Shown here one piece after another: positions 53,453-61,760 of a stretch of DNA of 64,000 nt (its first letter is position 1; every line of letters starts with the position of its first letter). The position numbers and the translations under genes are program-made. The notes beneath the pieces are model-generated. The model worked only from the letters and a program-made list of their open reading frames with translations. It was not told the origin of the DNA and did no database searches. The DNA is from Eubacteriaceae bacterium CHKCI004 (GTDB lineage Bacteria; Bacillota; Clostridia; Lachnospirales; Lachnospiraceae): positions 62,001-126,000 of the forward strand of contig FCNR01000032.1 of NCBI GenBank assembly GCA_900016875.1, written 5' to 3'.

Positions 53453-54194
53453 ACTTTTCCTCCACAATTACCACAATCTCCTGCTGTTCTTTTGCCGCTC
53501 CCCGGTATAACCCTCTGTTCATCACGCAATCCCCGGCGTCGCAGCCGACGGCTACGCGGATATAATCGTCATCCACCCACCGGTCATTGGTCGGGTCTAT
53601 CTCATACCATGTTCCCGTACTCTGGTCGCATACGCTGACCCAGGCGTGAGAGGCACCCTCTCCCATCATGTAGCCGGCCACGTAGGCCGCCGGAATCCCC
53701 ATTCTCCGGCAAAACGCGATCATGATATGCGCATAGTCCTGGCACACCCCTTTTTTCATGGCAAAAGCGCTGCCAGCCGTGGTGGTGACTGTCGTGGCGG
53801 ACGGTACGTATTCCATATGGCAGAAAACAGTCTCCATTAAATTTTTCATGCTTTTTCGAAAAGAAAACGACTGTTGTTCTGCCCTCAATTTTGAAGGCAT
53901 CAAAGCAGCTTCTTTCATTTGCGGCCATTGCTTCCGGAAATTCATCAGAAATCGTTCCATCTCCTCCGTACAGATCGTGAGCGCTGTCGGGAAACGATAC
54001 AGCATTTCTCTGGCCGCTTCTTTTTTATATCCTGCTCCGCTGCTTACCCGGGCAGTCCCTTCCACTTCCACAGAAAACGCAGTGTGCGGTGCAGAGATTC
54101 TTCCATATATATACTGGTTCCCGGCCGCATCCTTTCCCGAAGCAGTCCAGTCGCCGGACACTTTCCCGGCAGCGATACGTTTATAAAAAATCAT
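53412..54194 (-). CDS. Transglutaminase-like cysteine protease domain protein
   Basis: 260 aa. Catalytic Cys in KKGVCQDYAHIMIAFCRRMGI, His in GASHAWVSVCD and Asp in EIDPTNDRWVDDDYI: the transglutaminase-like triad used by bacterial peptidases of this fold. The N-terminal about 150 residues are a beta-rich region with a helical segment. Proteins of this type regularly accompany circularly permuted ATP-grasp and alpha-E proteins, as here. The start ATG at 54194 (AGGATG upstream) lies 14 bp from the end of the alpha-E gene. Confidence 0.85.
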   Translation of the reverse strand: MIFYKRIAAGKVSGDWTASGKDAAGNQYIYGRISAPHTAFSVEVEGTARVSSGAGYKKEAAREMLYRFPTALTICTEEMERFLMNFRKQWPQMKEAALMPSKLRAEQQSFSFRKSMKNLMETVFCHMEYVPSATTVTTTAGSAFAMKKGVCQDYAHIMIAFCRRMGIPAAYVAGYMMGEGASHAWVSVCDQSTGTWYEIDPTNDRWVDDDYIRVAVGCDAGDCVMNRGLYRGAAKEQQEIVVIVEEKYDKKCGFNGSSCG

Positions 54195-54483
54195 AACATC
54201 CTGCGTTGATGAGTACAACAGCGTTATCATATGCCCGCAAAAGATTGGAGAGTACGGAATCCGGGTTTGTGCTGTCGTAGAGATAACGGCTGATAAAATC
54301 CTCATTCGACGTATAAATAACAGGGATATTTAGTTTGGAGCAGAAATCAGAAAATTCATCTTTCTCACTTTCAATCATCTTATCAAATTGCAGATAAAAC
54401 ATCCGCAAGGTAGTATATACTCTCTCGCTGTAGCGTCCAAGCCACAGCAGATTATTCGCTCTTTCTACTGAGATAATACCCAT
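54181..54483 (-). CDS. Short alpha-E domain protein (C-terminally truncated relative to family)
   Basis: 100 aa; alpha-E proteins are usually about 300 aa. It keeps the family start GIISVERANNLLWLGRYSERVYTTLRMF and DSTNPDSVLSNLLRAYDNAVVL, then diverges after NAVVL into INAGCYDFL and stops. The usual downstream half is missing. Start 54483 overlaps the ATP-grasp gene end by 19 bp; the transglutaminase gene begins within its last codons. Either a minimal functional version or a deletion; the clean operon layout and intact reading frame favour function. The role of the alpha-E domain is not established. Confidence 0.7.
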   Translation of the reverse strand: MGIISVERANNLLWLGRYSERVYTTLRMFYLQFDKMIESEKDEFSDFCSKLNIPVIYTSNEDFISRYLYDSTNPDSVLSNLLRAYDNAVVLINAGCYDFL

Positions 54484-55232
54484 GTATCTTTAAAACCTCC
54501 TCCCTGTGAAGAGTTGACGATAAAGGAATCCGCCACTCTGGAAAAACGTGTCAGCCCGCTGGCCCACACTTTAGTCTCCTTTCCGCTTAATACAAACGCG
54601 CGAAGATCCGCCTTCCTCGGTACGATTTCCTTACCATCCATAATGTCAATATCCAGGAAATCAATCACCTCCTGGGCAATAAAACTTCGACGCTCCCGAC
54701 GAACCGTCTCTTTAAATTCCCTGCGGCGCTCCTCTGACAAAGAGCTGCCGAAAATGACTCCATATCCTCCTGCCTCCGCCACGTCTTTGATAACAAGGCG
54801 ATCGAAATGTTCCATGACGTACCGGAAGTCGTCCTCATAAAAAGGCAGGTATGTCGGAGCGTTTTTTAGAACAGGTCTTTCATGAAGATAATATTCTATC
54901 ATCTTTGGCACAAAATAATAGATGCCCTTGTCGTCCGCAATCCCGTTGCCCGGCGCATTGATGACAGCCACATTTCCCTTCCGGTAAATATCCATGATAT
55001 GCGGAATGCCAATCAGAGATTCTTCTTTGAAGGTCATGGGATCCAGATAATCATCAGAAATCCGGCGGTACACTGCGCCCACCCTCCTGGCATTTCCATG
55101 GAAATCACGGTAATAAAGATAATCGCCTCTGACCTCCAGATCGGAATTCATCGCCAGAACCGCTCCGGATTTTTCCGACAGATAGGAATGTTCAAAATAC
55201 GCCGCATTATACCTGCCCGGCGTCAGAATCAC
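54465..55232 (-). CDS. Circularly permuted ATP-grasp domain protein, N-terminally short
   Basis: 255 aa. It matches the second half of type-2 circularly permuted ATP-grasp proteins: VILTPGRYNAAYFEHSYL, AVYRRISDDYLDPMTF, INAPGNGIADDKGIYYFVP, the KDVAEAGGYGVIFG and the C-terminal FIVNSSQGGGFKDTWVL. Family members are normally about 470-490 aa; here the first about 200 residues are absent. Start is a GTG 8 nt after GGGGG; no coding remnant is seen upstream. The family is proposed to ligate amino acids or peptides by ATP-dependent amide formation, together with alpha-E and transglutaminase partners. Whether the short form is active is unknown. Confidence 0.75.
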   Translation of the reverse strand: MILTPGRYNAAYFEHSYLSEKSGAVLAMNSDLEVRGDYLYYRDFHGNARRVGAVYRRISDDYLDPMTFKEESLIGIPHIMDIYRKGNVAVINAPGNGIADDKGIYYFVPKMIEYYLHERPVLKNAPTYLPFYEDDFRYVMEHFDRLVIKDVAEAGGYGVIFGSSLSEERRREFKETVRRERRSFIAQEVIDFLDIDIMDGKEIVPRKADLRAFVLSGKETKVWASGLTRFSRVADSFIVNSSQGGGFKDTWVLSQ

Positions 55233-55294
55233 ATTAATTCCCCCGATATATATATATCCTTTATTTTTTATTGTAAAAGCATTTCTGTGGAATC

Positions 55295-55333
55295 TGAAAA
55301 AGGCGCTTTACACAAAAATGTAAAACGCCTTTG
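55295..55333 (-). terminator. Intrinsic terminator in the 5' leader of the ATP-grasp operon
   Basis: Minus strand: stem AAAGGCG-TTTACA pairs with TGTAAA-CGCCTTT, followed by TTTTT. It is about 65 nt upstream of the ATP-grasp GTG, and the only gene beyond it is divergent, so it is an attenuator-type or antisense terminator. The 55233-55580 gap also holds the repeats and promoter below; no T-box seen. Confidence 0.7.
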
Positions 55334-55442
55334 TTCTCTTCTGCTTTTGTTTAATACTACGCTCCTTTTTTTCTGTGTCAATAAAGGCAGCAATAAAAGT
55401 TAATAAATTTATTAAAAATCTGAAAAACATTATTAAAAAAGT

Positions 55443-55490
55443 TTTTAGATTTGTATATTGAAAAATGTTTTAGATTTGTATATTGAAAAA
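55443..55490. repeat. Two perfect 23-bp direct repeats upstream of the HPr-like promoter
   Basis: TTTTAGATTTGTATATTG followed by five A, at 55443-55465 and 55468-55490, period 25 bp, ending 5 bp before the -35. Likely tandem operator or activator sites. Confidence 0.8.
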
Positions 55491-55494
55491 AGGA

Positions 55495-55523
55495 TTGACA
55501 AAAATTGCATTATCGCATATAGT
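55495..55523 (+). promoter_or_regulatory. Near-consensus promoter of the HPr-like gene
   Basis: TTGACA, 17-bp spacer, TATAGT. Confidence 0.75.
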
Positions 55524-55580
55524 GAACTGGATTTCACCGAGCGAAAAGAAAGACATTTTTAAGAAAAGGAGAACACAAAG

Positions 55581-55817
55581 ATGAAAACTTTTACCGTGAA
55601 ATTTGATACTGTTGACAACGCAGCATCTTTTGTAAAAGCAATCGAAGATTTCCACAGCCATTTTGATTTAATCTATGGAAAGTACGTGGTTGACGCACAG
55701 TCGCTCCTGGGCGTGATGACCATGAATCTCCGGGAGGCAGTTGATCTGCGCATCATGGAACGCGATGGAGAGATGGAAAGAATCATGGCTGCCATTGCGC
55801 CATATATCGCCGCCTGA
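55581..55817 (+). CDS. HPr-like small protein lacking the phosphorylation histidine
   Basis: 78 aa with the HPr fold pattern: beta strand FTVKFDTVDNAASFVKAIEDF, then YGKYVVDAQSLLGVMTMNLREAVDLRI, the segment matching VNAKSILGVMSL of HPr. The conserved His15 region is DTVDNAA here, with no histidine at that place, so it cannot act as a phosphocarrier in the usual way. Similar small proteins occur in Clostridia next to sugar genes; a regulatory role is possible but unproven. AAAGGAG lies before the ATG. Confidence 0.75.
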   Translation: MKTFTVKFDTVDNAASFVKAIEDFHSHFDLIYGKYVVDAQSLLGVMTMNLREAVDLRIMERDGEMERIMAAIAPYIAA

Positions 55818-55885
55818 ATTTCAGAATATCACAAGCATAATTTTCATTAAACCATTTATATTGACGTTTTTTTAACAATTATTTA

Positions 55886-55914
55886 TTGCTATCTACTATG
55901 AATTATGCTATATT
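55886..55914 (+). promoter_or_regulatory. Candidate promoter of the GH13 gene
   Basis: -35 TTGCTA, 17-bp spacer, -10 TATATT, about 100 nt before the ATG. Confidence 0.5.
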
Positions 55915-56017
55915 AATGAGGTGTCCTGTGCATGTGCATTGGGCACTTTTCCTGTTTTTTAGGGATTTTTTGATTTTCCAATTGTTTTAAACTCAAAATA
56001 TATAGGAGGACAATATT

Positions 56018-57316
56018 ATGTGGTTTGACGAAGCAGTAGTTTATCAGATTTATCCCCTGGGTTTGTGTGATGCCCTTGACAAAAAAGATTCCGATCATCG
56101 GACCCTACGGGTCCTTGACTGGGTAGATCACATTAAAAAGACCGGCGCTACCTGCGTTCTTTTCAACCCTCTCATGGAGAGCGACTACCACGGCTACGAC
56201 ACCAGAGATTACCTGATTCCTGACCACCGTCTTGGCACAGAAGAGGACCTGCAGAAAGTCTGCAAGGCAATCCATGACGCCGGCCTTAAGATCATGTTCG
56301 ACGGCGTTTTCAACCATGTGGGACGGGGATTCTGGGCTTTCCGGGATGTGCAGGAGAAGAAATGGGATAGCCCTTACTGCGGCTGGTTCCATATCAATTT
56401 TGACGGCAACACCAATTACAACGACGGCTTCTGGTACGAAGGCTGGGAAGGTCATAACGAACTCGTCAAATTGAATCTGGATAATCCGGAAGTGCGGCAG
56501 CATCATTTTGACGTTATCAAAAAATGGGTGGAGCTCTATGACATTGACGGTCTTCGTCTGGACGTAGCTTATTGTTTAAGCGACTTTTATCTTCGCGAAC
56601 TCAGAAATTTCACCAATCAGGTAAAACCGGATTTTGTGCTGATGGGTGAAACTCTCCACGGAGATTATAATATGTGGATGAGTGATGAAAAATGTCATTC
56701 TGTGACTAACTATGAATGTTACAAAGGTCTTTATTCCAGTTTCAACAGCGCCAACATGCATGAGATCAGCTACAGTCTGAACCGTCAGTTTGGCTATGAG
56801 AACTGGTGCATCTACCGTGGAAAACATCTGCTGAGTTTTGTGGATAACCATGATGTGGAACGAATCGCCAGCATTCTCACTGATAAAAAGAATCTCCCTG
56901 TCATCTATGGTCTCCTCTTCGGCATGCCGGGCGTTCCATCCATCTATTATGGCAGCGAATGGGGCATGGAAGGCTGCAAAAAGGACGGCGACGAAGTCCT
57001 TCGTCCGGCCCTTGAACGACCGGAATGGAACGACCTGACCGACGCCATCGCATCATACGCAAAACTCCACACCGGGCATCCGGCACTCTATGACGGCGGT
57101 TACCGTAACCTTCATGTGTGGAACAAGCAGCTTGTCTTTGAGCGTGCCTGCGACAGCGAAAGAGTTCTTGTGGCAGTAAACATTGATGATGAACCGTACT
57201 TTGCGCCATTCGACGCCCAGGCGGCAAATGGCACCGACCTGATTACCGAAGAAACTGTCACCTTTGACGGAGGACGGGAGCTGCCTCCGCACAGTGTGGC
57301 TTTCTGGAAAGTCTGA
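56018..57316 (+). CDS. GH13 alpha-amylase-type enzyme (maltodextrin glucosidase-like)
   Basis: 432 aa, cytoplasmic. Compact GH13 barrel without CBM34: YQIYPLGLCDA, FDGVFNHVG, nucleophile Asp in DGLRLDVAYCL, acid/base Glu in LMGETLHGDY, third Asp in FVDNHDVERI, GVPSIYYGSEWG. C-terminal beta domain about 350-432. Likely trims maltodextrins or glycogen-derived oligosaccharides. It follows the HPr-like gene by 200 bp with its own promoter and is ended by a perfect 15-bp terminator. Specificity is not readable from the sequence. Confidence 0.88.
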   Translation: MWFDEAVVYQIYPLGLCDALDKKDSDHRTLRVLDWVDHIKKTGATCVLFNPLMESDYHGYDTRDYLIPDHRLGTEEDLQKVCKAIHDAGLKIMFDGVFNHVGRGFWAFRDVQEKKWDSPYCGWFHINFDGNTNYNDGFWYEGWEGHNELVKLNLDNPEVRQHHFDVIKKWVELYDIDGLRLDVAYCLSDFYLRELRNFTNQVKPDFVLMGETLHGDYNMWMSDEKCHSVTNYECYKGLYSSFNSANMHEISYSLNRQFGYENWCIYRGKHLLSFVDNHDVERIASILTDKKNLPVIYGLLFGMPGVPSIYYGSEWGMEGCKKDGDEVLRPALERPEWNDLTDAIASYAKLHTGHPALYDGGYRNLHVWNKQLVFERACDSERVLVAVNIDDEPYFAPFDAQAANGTDLITEETVTFDGGRELPPHSVAFWKV

Positions 57317-57328
57317 AATCATTTTTTT

Positions 57329-57375
57329 ATTGACTTCTGTCTTTATCTCTATATAATGAAGACAGAAGTCAATTT
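57329..57375 (+). terminator. Intrinsic terminator of the GH13 gene
   Basis: Perfect 15-bp stem ATTGACTTCTGTCTT and its complement, followed by TTTTA; 12 bp after the stop. Confidence 0.92.
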
Positions 57376-57462
57376 TATTGCCATTTATCAGAACAACAAT
57401 CTTTGGTTCTTCATCACTACAGGGAGGGCTCTCCTTTATCATTATCGTTCTGGAGGATAGAT

Positions 57463-57927
57463 ATGGTCACTTTAACCCCGGCGGAACTGGAAGAAATTCA
57501 TGCTCATCTTCATAATTACATGCACACAGAAGAAGCCCAATCCATGAAAGGGTTCTGTCAGCACGGCGCAGTGAGTACCTATGACCATGTGATGAATGTG
57601 GTCAGACTAAGCTATTATCTTAACAAACGATTCAGGCTGGGCGCCGACATGCGTTCTCTTGTTGTGGGTTCCTTTCTTCATGACTTTTATCTGTATGACT
57701 GGCATGATAATGACGGCACCCACCGTCTGCACGGATTCACCCATCCGCAGCGGGCCCTTTCCAACGCCAGCCGCCTTTTTGCACTCAACGAAAAAGAGCA
57801 GGCAATCATCCGCCAGCATATGTGGCCCCTGACCTTCCGGGCGATTCCGTCCTGCCGGGAATCGATGATTGTCTGCCTGTCCGATAAAATCAGCTCTGCA
57901 ATAGAGACTCTATTTCATCGCAAATAA
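57463..57927 (+). CDS. HD domain hydrolase
   Basis: 154 aa. Metal-binding HD pattern: STYDHVMNVVRLSYYL, then FLHDFYLYDWHD with the HD pair, and HGFTHPQRALSNASRLF. Family members hydrolyse phosphate esters or nucleotides. The substrate is unknown. The start is the ATG at 57463 (GGAGG 6 nt upstream), not the earlier in-frame ATG. Convergent with the HAD phosphatase gene. Confidence 0.85.
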   Translation: MVTLTPAELEEIHAHLHNYMHTEEAQSMKGFCQHGAVSTYDHVMNVVRLSYYLNKRFRLGADMRSLVVGSFLHDFYLYDWHDNDGTHRLHGFTHPQRALSNASRLFALNEKEQAIIRQHMWPLTFRAIPSCRESMIVCLSDKISSAIETLFHRK

Positions 57928-57982
57928 TCTTTTTACTTTTTTATTCTGTTTTTTGCGAGATTCCCATGGCAAAGTCCGGCTC

Positions 57983-58756
57983 TCATCCCGGGATATCTCC
58001 CACACCATTTAACACCAGTCGCGGACGGTACGGATACCGTTCGATGATGTCCGGCGTCGTAACTCCGGAGAGAACGAGAACCGTATCAAGACCGGTCTCA
58101 ATGCCGGAAATAATATCGGTATCCATTCGGTCTCCGATAATAGCCGCATTGGCAGAGTGGACATTTAACAGGCGAAGTCCTGTGCGCATCATCAGAGGAT
58201 TTGGTTTACCGATAAAATACGCCTTTTTCTCTGTTGCCAGCTCGATAGGAGCAATCAGCGCACGACAAGCCGGTGCGATCCCGGTTTCCGTCGGCCCGGT
58301 CAGATCCGAATTAGTTCCAATCAGTTTGGCTCCGGCATTGACCAGACGGATTGCCTTCGTAATCTGCTCCAGATTATAACAGGAGGATTCGCCCACCACC
58401 ACATAATCCGGATCCACATCATTATACATAATACCCTTGTCATAAAGAGCATTCAGGATACCATGTTCTCCTACCACATAAGCGCTGCAGCCCGGGGACT
58501 GTGTGTCCAGAAAGCAGGCTGTCGCCAGCGCGCTGGTGTAAAAGTGCGTCTCATCCACGTCCAGCCCCATCCTTGCCAGCTTATTCTGCAGCTCTCTCGG
58601 AGTATACTGGCTGGAATTGGTCAGAAACAGAAAATTCTTTTTATTCTCTGTCAGCCAGTTCACGAACTCTTTCACTCCCGGCAGAAGACGGTTGCCGTGA
58701 TAGATCACGCCGTCCATATCGCAGATGAACCCTTCTTTATTTCGTAATGTTTCCAT
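57983..58756 (-). CDS. HAD-IIA family phosphatase (NagD-like)
   Basis: 257 aa. HAD motifs in order: nucleophile FICDMDGVIYHGN (DxD), FLTNSSQYTP (motif II), GKPNPLMM with Lys (motif III) and IGDRMDTDIISG (motif IV), with a C2-type cap between. Such enzymes remove phosphate from small sugar phosphates or nucleotides (NagD, glycolate/p-nitrophenyl phosphatase group). The ATG at 58756 is 9 nt from AGGAGG; the ATG three codons earlier is fused to that site. Confidence 0.9.
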   Translation of the reverse strand: METLRNKEGFICDMDGVIYHGNRLLPGVKEFVNWLTENKKNFLFLTNSSQYTPRELQNKLARMGLDVDETHFYTSALATACFLDTQSPGCSAYVVGEHGILNALYDKGIMYNDVDPDYVVVGESSCYNLEQITKAIRLVNAGAKLIGTNSDLTGPTETGIAPACRALIAPIELATEKKAYFIGKPNPLMMRTGLRLLNVHSANAAIIGDRMDTDIISGIETGLDTVLVLSGVTTPDIIERYPYRPRLVLNGVGDIPG

Positions 58757-59010
58757 ATATGGCATCCTCCTGTATCGCGTCTTTTTATATTCTGTCCTTT
58801 TTAGTTTCTTCTCTATGATACCCGATATTTCTGCATTTCATTAAAATGTACGTCATCTTAAATGTACCGTAGCTTTCCGTCACGCTTCCGGGTAACACCG
58901 TAATCATAACAGACGCCGGATCGTCCTGCAATCCTGCCAGTGTAAAGTTTCGGTATTCTCTGCGTAAACCGTTACCGTTCACGCAGCCAGTGCGCGGCCC
59001 GGGCCTGAAA

Positions 59011-59784
59011 TTAAATATTCGGCATCTTCGCCGTCGGAATCATAAGTACCTTCCCGGTTCCCCGATATACGTTTACCAGCCCTTCTCCTGAAGCGGCGGA
59101 ACCGATCAGCGACTTGCCGGAACGCTCCACTGTAAAATCCAGACTGCCGCTCCAGGCAATGGCATAGTTCCCGTCAATCTTCAGCACATCATTTTCCAGG
59201 GTGATCTCCACCAATTCCTCCATCGGACACTGTGACTCAATGCAGAAAACTCCGGAACCGTTCAAACTCAAATTAAACAGACCTTCTCCTCCGGCCACAG
59301 CAGAAGAAATATTAGAACGCATTACAGCCTTATGTTTCAGCCTGGAATCACATGCCAGAAACAGTCCGTCATCCAGCACAACAGAACCGCCCCAGTCCGC
59401 GGCATCCATGAGAATCAGATGTTTGTAGGTCGGCTCCAGAACCAGCAGTCCGCTTCCCGTATATTCCGGCTTAATAGCAGACTCACCGCTGGCCTTGCCC
59501 CGTACTGCTTTTCCAAAGAAATCTCCAACGCCTTTAATTCCTGTGGTAGCATTCACATCTCCCAGCATCCACTGCATAGCCCCTGCCTGCAGTGTAATCT
59601 GCGCTTTGCTCAGATCGCAGATGACCTGACGCTTGCGGACATTCATCTCAGCACAATAATACGCAATAATGGCAGAATCCGGCGCAATACTTAAATCTCT
59701 CTGATATTCGATAACTGTAAAGGCTCCTTTCTGATCGAGAATCTTCACATCATCATTGTCTGTAAAATTCTTTACCTGAAACAT
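59011..59784 (-). CDS. AIM24 family protein
   Basis: 257 aa, beta-rich throughout, matching the AIM24/TIGR00266 family: AGAMQWMLGDV, GGSVVLDDGLFLACDS, SAVAGGEGLFNLSLNGSG, CPMEELVEITLENDVLKIDGNYAIAWSGSL. No signal peptide or membrane segment. Family members are common in Gram-positives; function unknown. The ATG at 59784 has GGAGGG upstream; a longer frame lacks it. Stands alone; the 254-bp gap downstream holds no convincing gene. Confidence 0.85.
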   Translation of the reverse strand: MFQVKNFTDNDDVKILDQKGAFTVIEYQRDLSIAPDSAIIAYYCAEMNVRKRQVICDLSKAQITLQAGAMQWMLGDVNATTGIKGVGDFFGKAVRGKASGESAIKPEYTGSGLLVLEPTYKHLILMDAADWGGSVVLDDGLFLACDSRLKHKAVMRSNISSAVAGGEGLFNLSLNGSGVFCIESQCPMEELVEITLENDVLKIDGNYAIAWSGSLDFTVERSGKSLIGSAASGEGLVNVYRGTGKVLMIPTAKMPNI

Positions 59785-59993
59785 CGTTTCCCTCCCTCTT
59801 TTCACAGTGGCAGCCGGCAGACCGGCCGCAAAATCTGTCAGTAGAATCAAAAATTTTTCTAATATGTACAGAAAAATCTTTCTATTTTACTATATCACAG
59901 TCGTGAAAAGTTCACAACATAAGATACGGCAAAGAATCCCCCGCCATCTGCGCCGGGCAGAGGAAACTTTCCCGCACTCGTATACATTTCTCC

Positions 59994-60305
59994 TCACCGG
60001 TCCACAGCCACCAGATCGTATACCTTTTGCAGTAAAATCGTTTCTTCACCGATCCGCAGTCTCCCGAAAGCATCCACTCCCGAAAATACTCCGGTCAATG
60101 TCCGGTATTCTCCCTGCGCATAATATAAAATCTCTGCCCTGTCGCCGGGCTCCAGCTCCATAAGCTTCCGGTTCAGCTCCTCCAGTGCTTCCTCCGACAG
60201 CTCCCGCCGGGGAAGCGGTTTTTTCTCTCTTCTCGCCAGCGCTTCAGGATATCCTTTCAGCGCCCCAAAGGGCATAAACTGTTTGGCTCTCTCTTCCCTG
60301 CTCAT
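59994..60305 (-). CDS. YolD-like family protein
   Basis: 103 aa. SREERAKQFMPFGALKGYPEAL is the family start; the rest has GEYRTLTGVFSGVDAFGRLRIG typical of YolD. YolD-like proteins usually sit beside a Y-family polymerase of the UvrX/YqjW type, as here. The start is uncertain: ATG at 60305 directly after the dinB stop, or a GTG at 60317 inside dinB that has AGGAGG 8 nt upstream. May act with the polymerase in damage tolerance; not shown. Confidence 0.82.
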   Translation of the reverse strand: MSREERAKQFMPFGALKGYPEALARREKKPLPRRELSEEALEELNRKLMELEPGDRAEILYYAQGEYRTLTGVFSGVDAFGRLRIGEETILLQKVYDLVAVDR

Positions 60306-60306
60306 C

Positions 60307-61575
60307 TTAGGCGCCACTCCTATGACCTCCTATCTGACTGTTGCGTTCTATGGTTGTCGCACCATCCTGAAAATCCATTCCTCTCAGCACAGCATTTTTC
60401 CCGAATCGATGCTTTATATCCAAAACTGCCTTCTGCAGCCGTCTTTCTTTTTCAACCTTTGACGGACTGGAAAAAATATCATACTGACAGTACATTTCCG
60501 GTTCCACATGATTATAAGAAAGGGAAACCCTCCGGATCCCCGTTTTCGCATCTACGATCTGCCGGTACAAAACTTCCGCATGCTCCATAATCCGGCGGGA
60601 CATGTCCGTAGCTGCCGGAAGACGGATAGTTCCGTGGGCAGACTTCTTCCCTGCGCTTCTCTCATAGCTCACATGCAGGGTGATGGAGTCAGTGACCAGA
60701 CTTTTATCCACCAGTTCCTGACAAAGAACGTCCGCCATCTCCTTGACGATCAGGACTCCCTCTTCATAGCCATACGCTCTGGGCAGAACCTGCCCATTGG
60801 AAATGGAGTGCATTTTCGGGCGGTAAGCCTTAATATCTGCCATGGTAACCGGCTCTCTGCCCCACGCATGGTCGATCAGCAGCTCCGCGTCTACACCAAA
60901 AGCCTTATACAGTGCCCTCTCATCAGCCGACGCCACCTGCTCCATAGTACTGATGCCCATACGCGCGAGCCTCCGGACTGTCCCTTCTCCGATACGCCAG
61001 AAATCTGTCAGCGGACGGTGTCTCCACAAAATCCGCCTGTAACTCTCCTCATTAAGGACACCGATAAAATCTGCCGCCTTCTTTGCGATGATATCCAGGG
61101 CAATCTTCGCCAGATAGAGATTCGTTCCCACTCCGGCTGCCGCAGGGATTCCTGTGCGCTCCCGAATATCCCGGACAATGACCGATGCCAGATCGCAGGC
61201 GCTCATGTGATACAAACGGAGATAATCAGTCACATCCATAAAAACCTCATCAATGGAATATACATGAATATCTTCACTGGAAACATACCGGAGATAAATG
61301 TCATAAATCTCCGCTGAATAATCAATATAAAGCTGCATCCTCGGCGTCGCCATGATATAGCGGATACCCGGCGGTATCTCAAACACCCTGCACCGCCCCG
61401 GGACGCCCTTCGCTTTCATGGACGGGGAAACCGCCAGACAAATCGTCTTCTCTGTCCGCTCCGAATCAGCCACCACCAGATTCGTCGTCATGGGGTCAAG
61501 TCCCCGTTCCACGCATTCCACCGACGCATAAAAAGATTTTAGATCGATACAAATATACTGCCTGTCTCTTTTCAC
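60307..61575 (-). CDS. DinB/UmuC-type Y-family DNA polymerase (YqjW/UvrX-like)
   Basis: 422 aa. Palm/fingers: YICIDLKSFYASVECVERG (first Asp ligand), CLAVSPSMKAKG, YSIDEVFMDVT (Asp/Glu pair), GVGTNLYLAKIALDIIAKK, FWRIGEGTVRRLARMGIST (thumb helix-hairpin-helix), then a little-finger domain (about 240-370). Error-prone lesion bypass polymerase. The start chosen is GTG at 61575 with GAGG 8 nt upstream; the ATG at 61623 has no site. Overlaps the YolD gene. The promoter carries two LexA-like operators. Confidence 0.9.
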   Translation of the reverse strand: MKRDRQYICIDLKSFYASVECVERGLDPMTTNLVVADSERTEKTICLAVSPSMKAKGVPGRCRVFEIPPGIRYIMATPRMQLYIDYSAEIYDIYLRYVSSEDIHVYSIDEVFMDVTDYLRLYHMSACDLASVIVRDIRERTGIPAAAGVGTNLYLAKIALDIIAKKAADFIGVLNEESYRRILWRHRPLTDFWRIGEGTVRRLARMGISTMEQVASADERALYKAFGVDAELLIDHAWGREPVTMADIKAYRPKMHSISNGQVLPRAYGYEEGVLIVKEMADVLCQELVDKSLVTDSITLHVSYERSAGKKSAHGTIRLPAATDMSRRIMEHAEVLYRQIVDAKTGIRRVSLSYNHVEPEMYCQYDIFSSPSKVEKERRLQKAVLDIKHRFGKNAVLRGMDFQDGATTIERNSQIGGHRSGA

Positions 61576-61662
61576 TGCTTTCGCCTCTTTTCCTGCATAT
61601 CTTCCATGCTGCACATTCTGCACATGAAACTGCCCGTATCACGCCGATATCGCGGGGCAAAA

Positions 61663-61712
61663 AACAAACGTTTGTTCTTTTTTATTTTATCAGAACAAAC
61701 GTTTGTTTTCAA
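61663..61712 (-). promoter_or_regulatory. dinB-yolD promoter with two identical LexA-like palindromes
   Basis: Minus strand: -35 TTGAAA (61707-61712), 17-bp spacer, -10 TAAAAT (61684-61689). The palindrome AACAAACGTTTGTT lies in the spacer (61694-61707) and just after the -10 (61663-61676), 31 bp apart. Read as GAAC-AAAC-GTTTG, it fits the Gram-positive LexA/DinR consensus CGAACRNRYGTTYG apart from the first base. Confidence 0.7.
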
Positions 61713-61760
61713 TGGTAATTTATTCCGGCAGATACCGGATTTTGAGAGACCGGATATTTT

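Noticed and set aside
58785-58982. 65-codon minus-strand frame between the HAD and AIM24 genes
   Set aside because: It starts at GTG without a ribosome site and matches no family; may be random or a gene remnant, not supportable.
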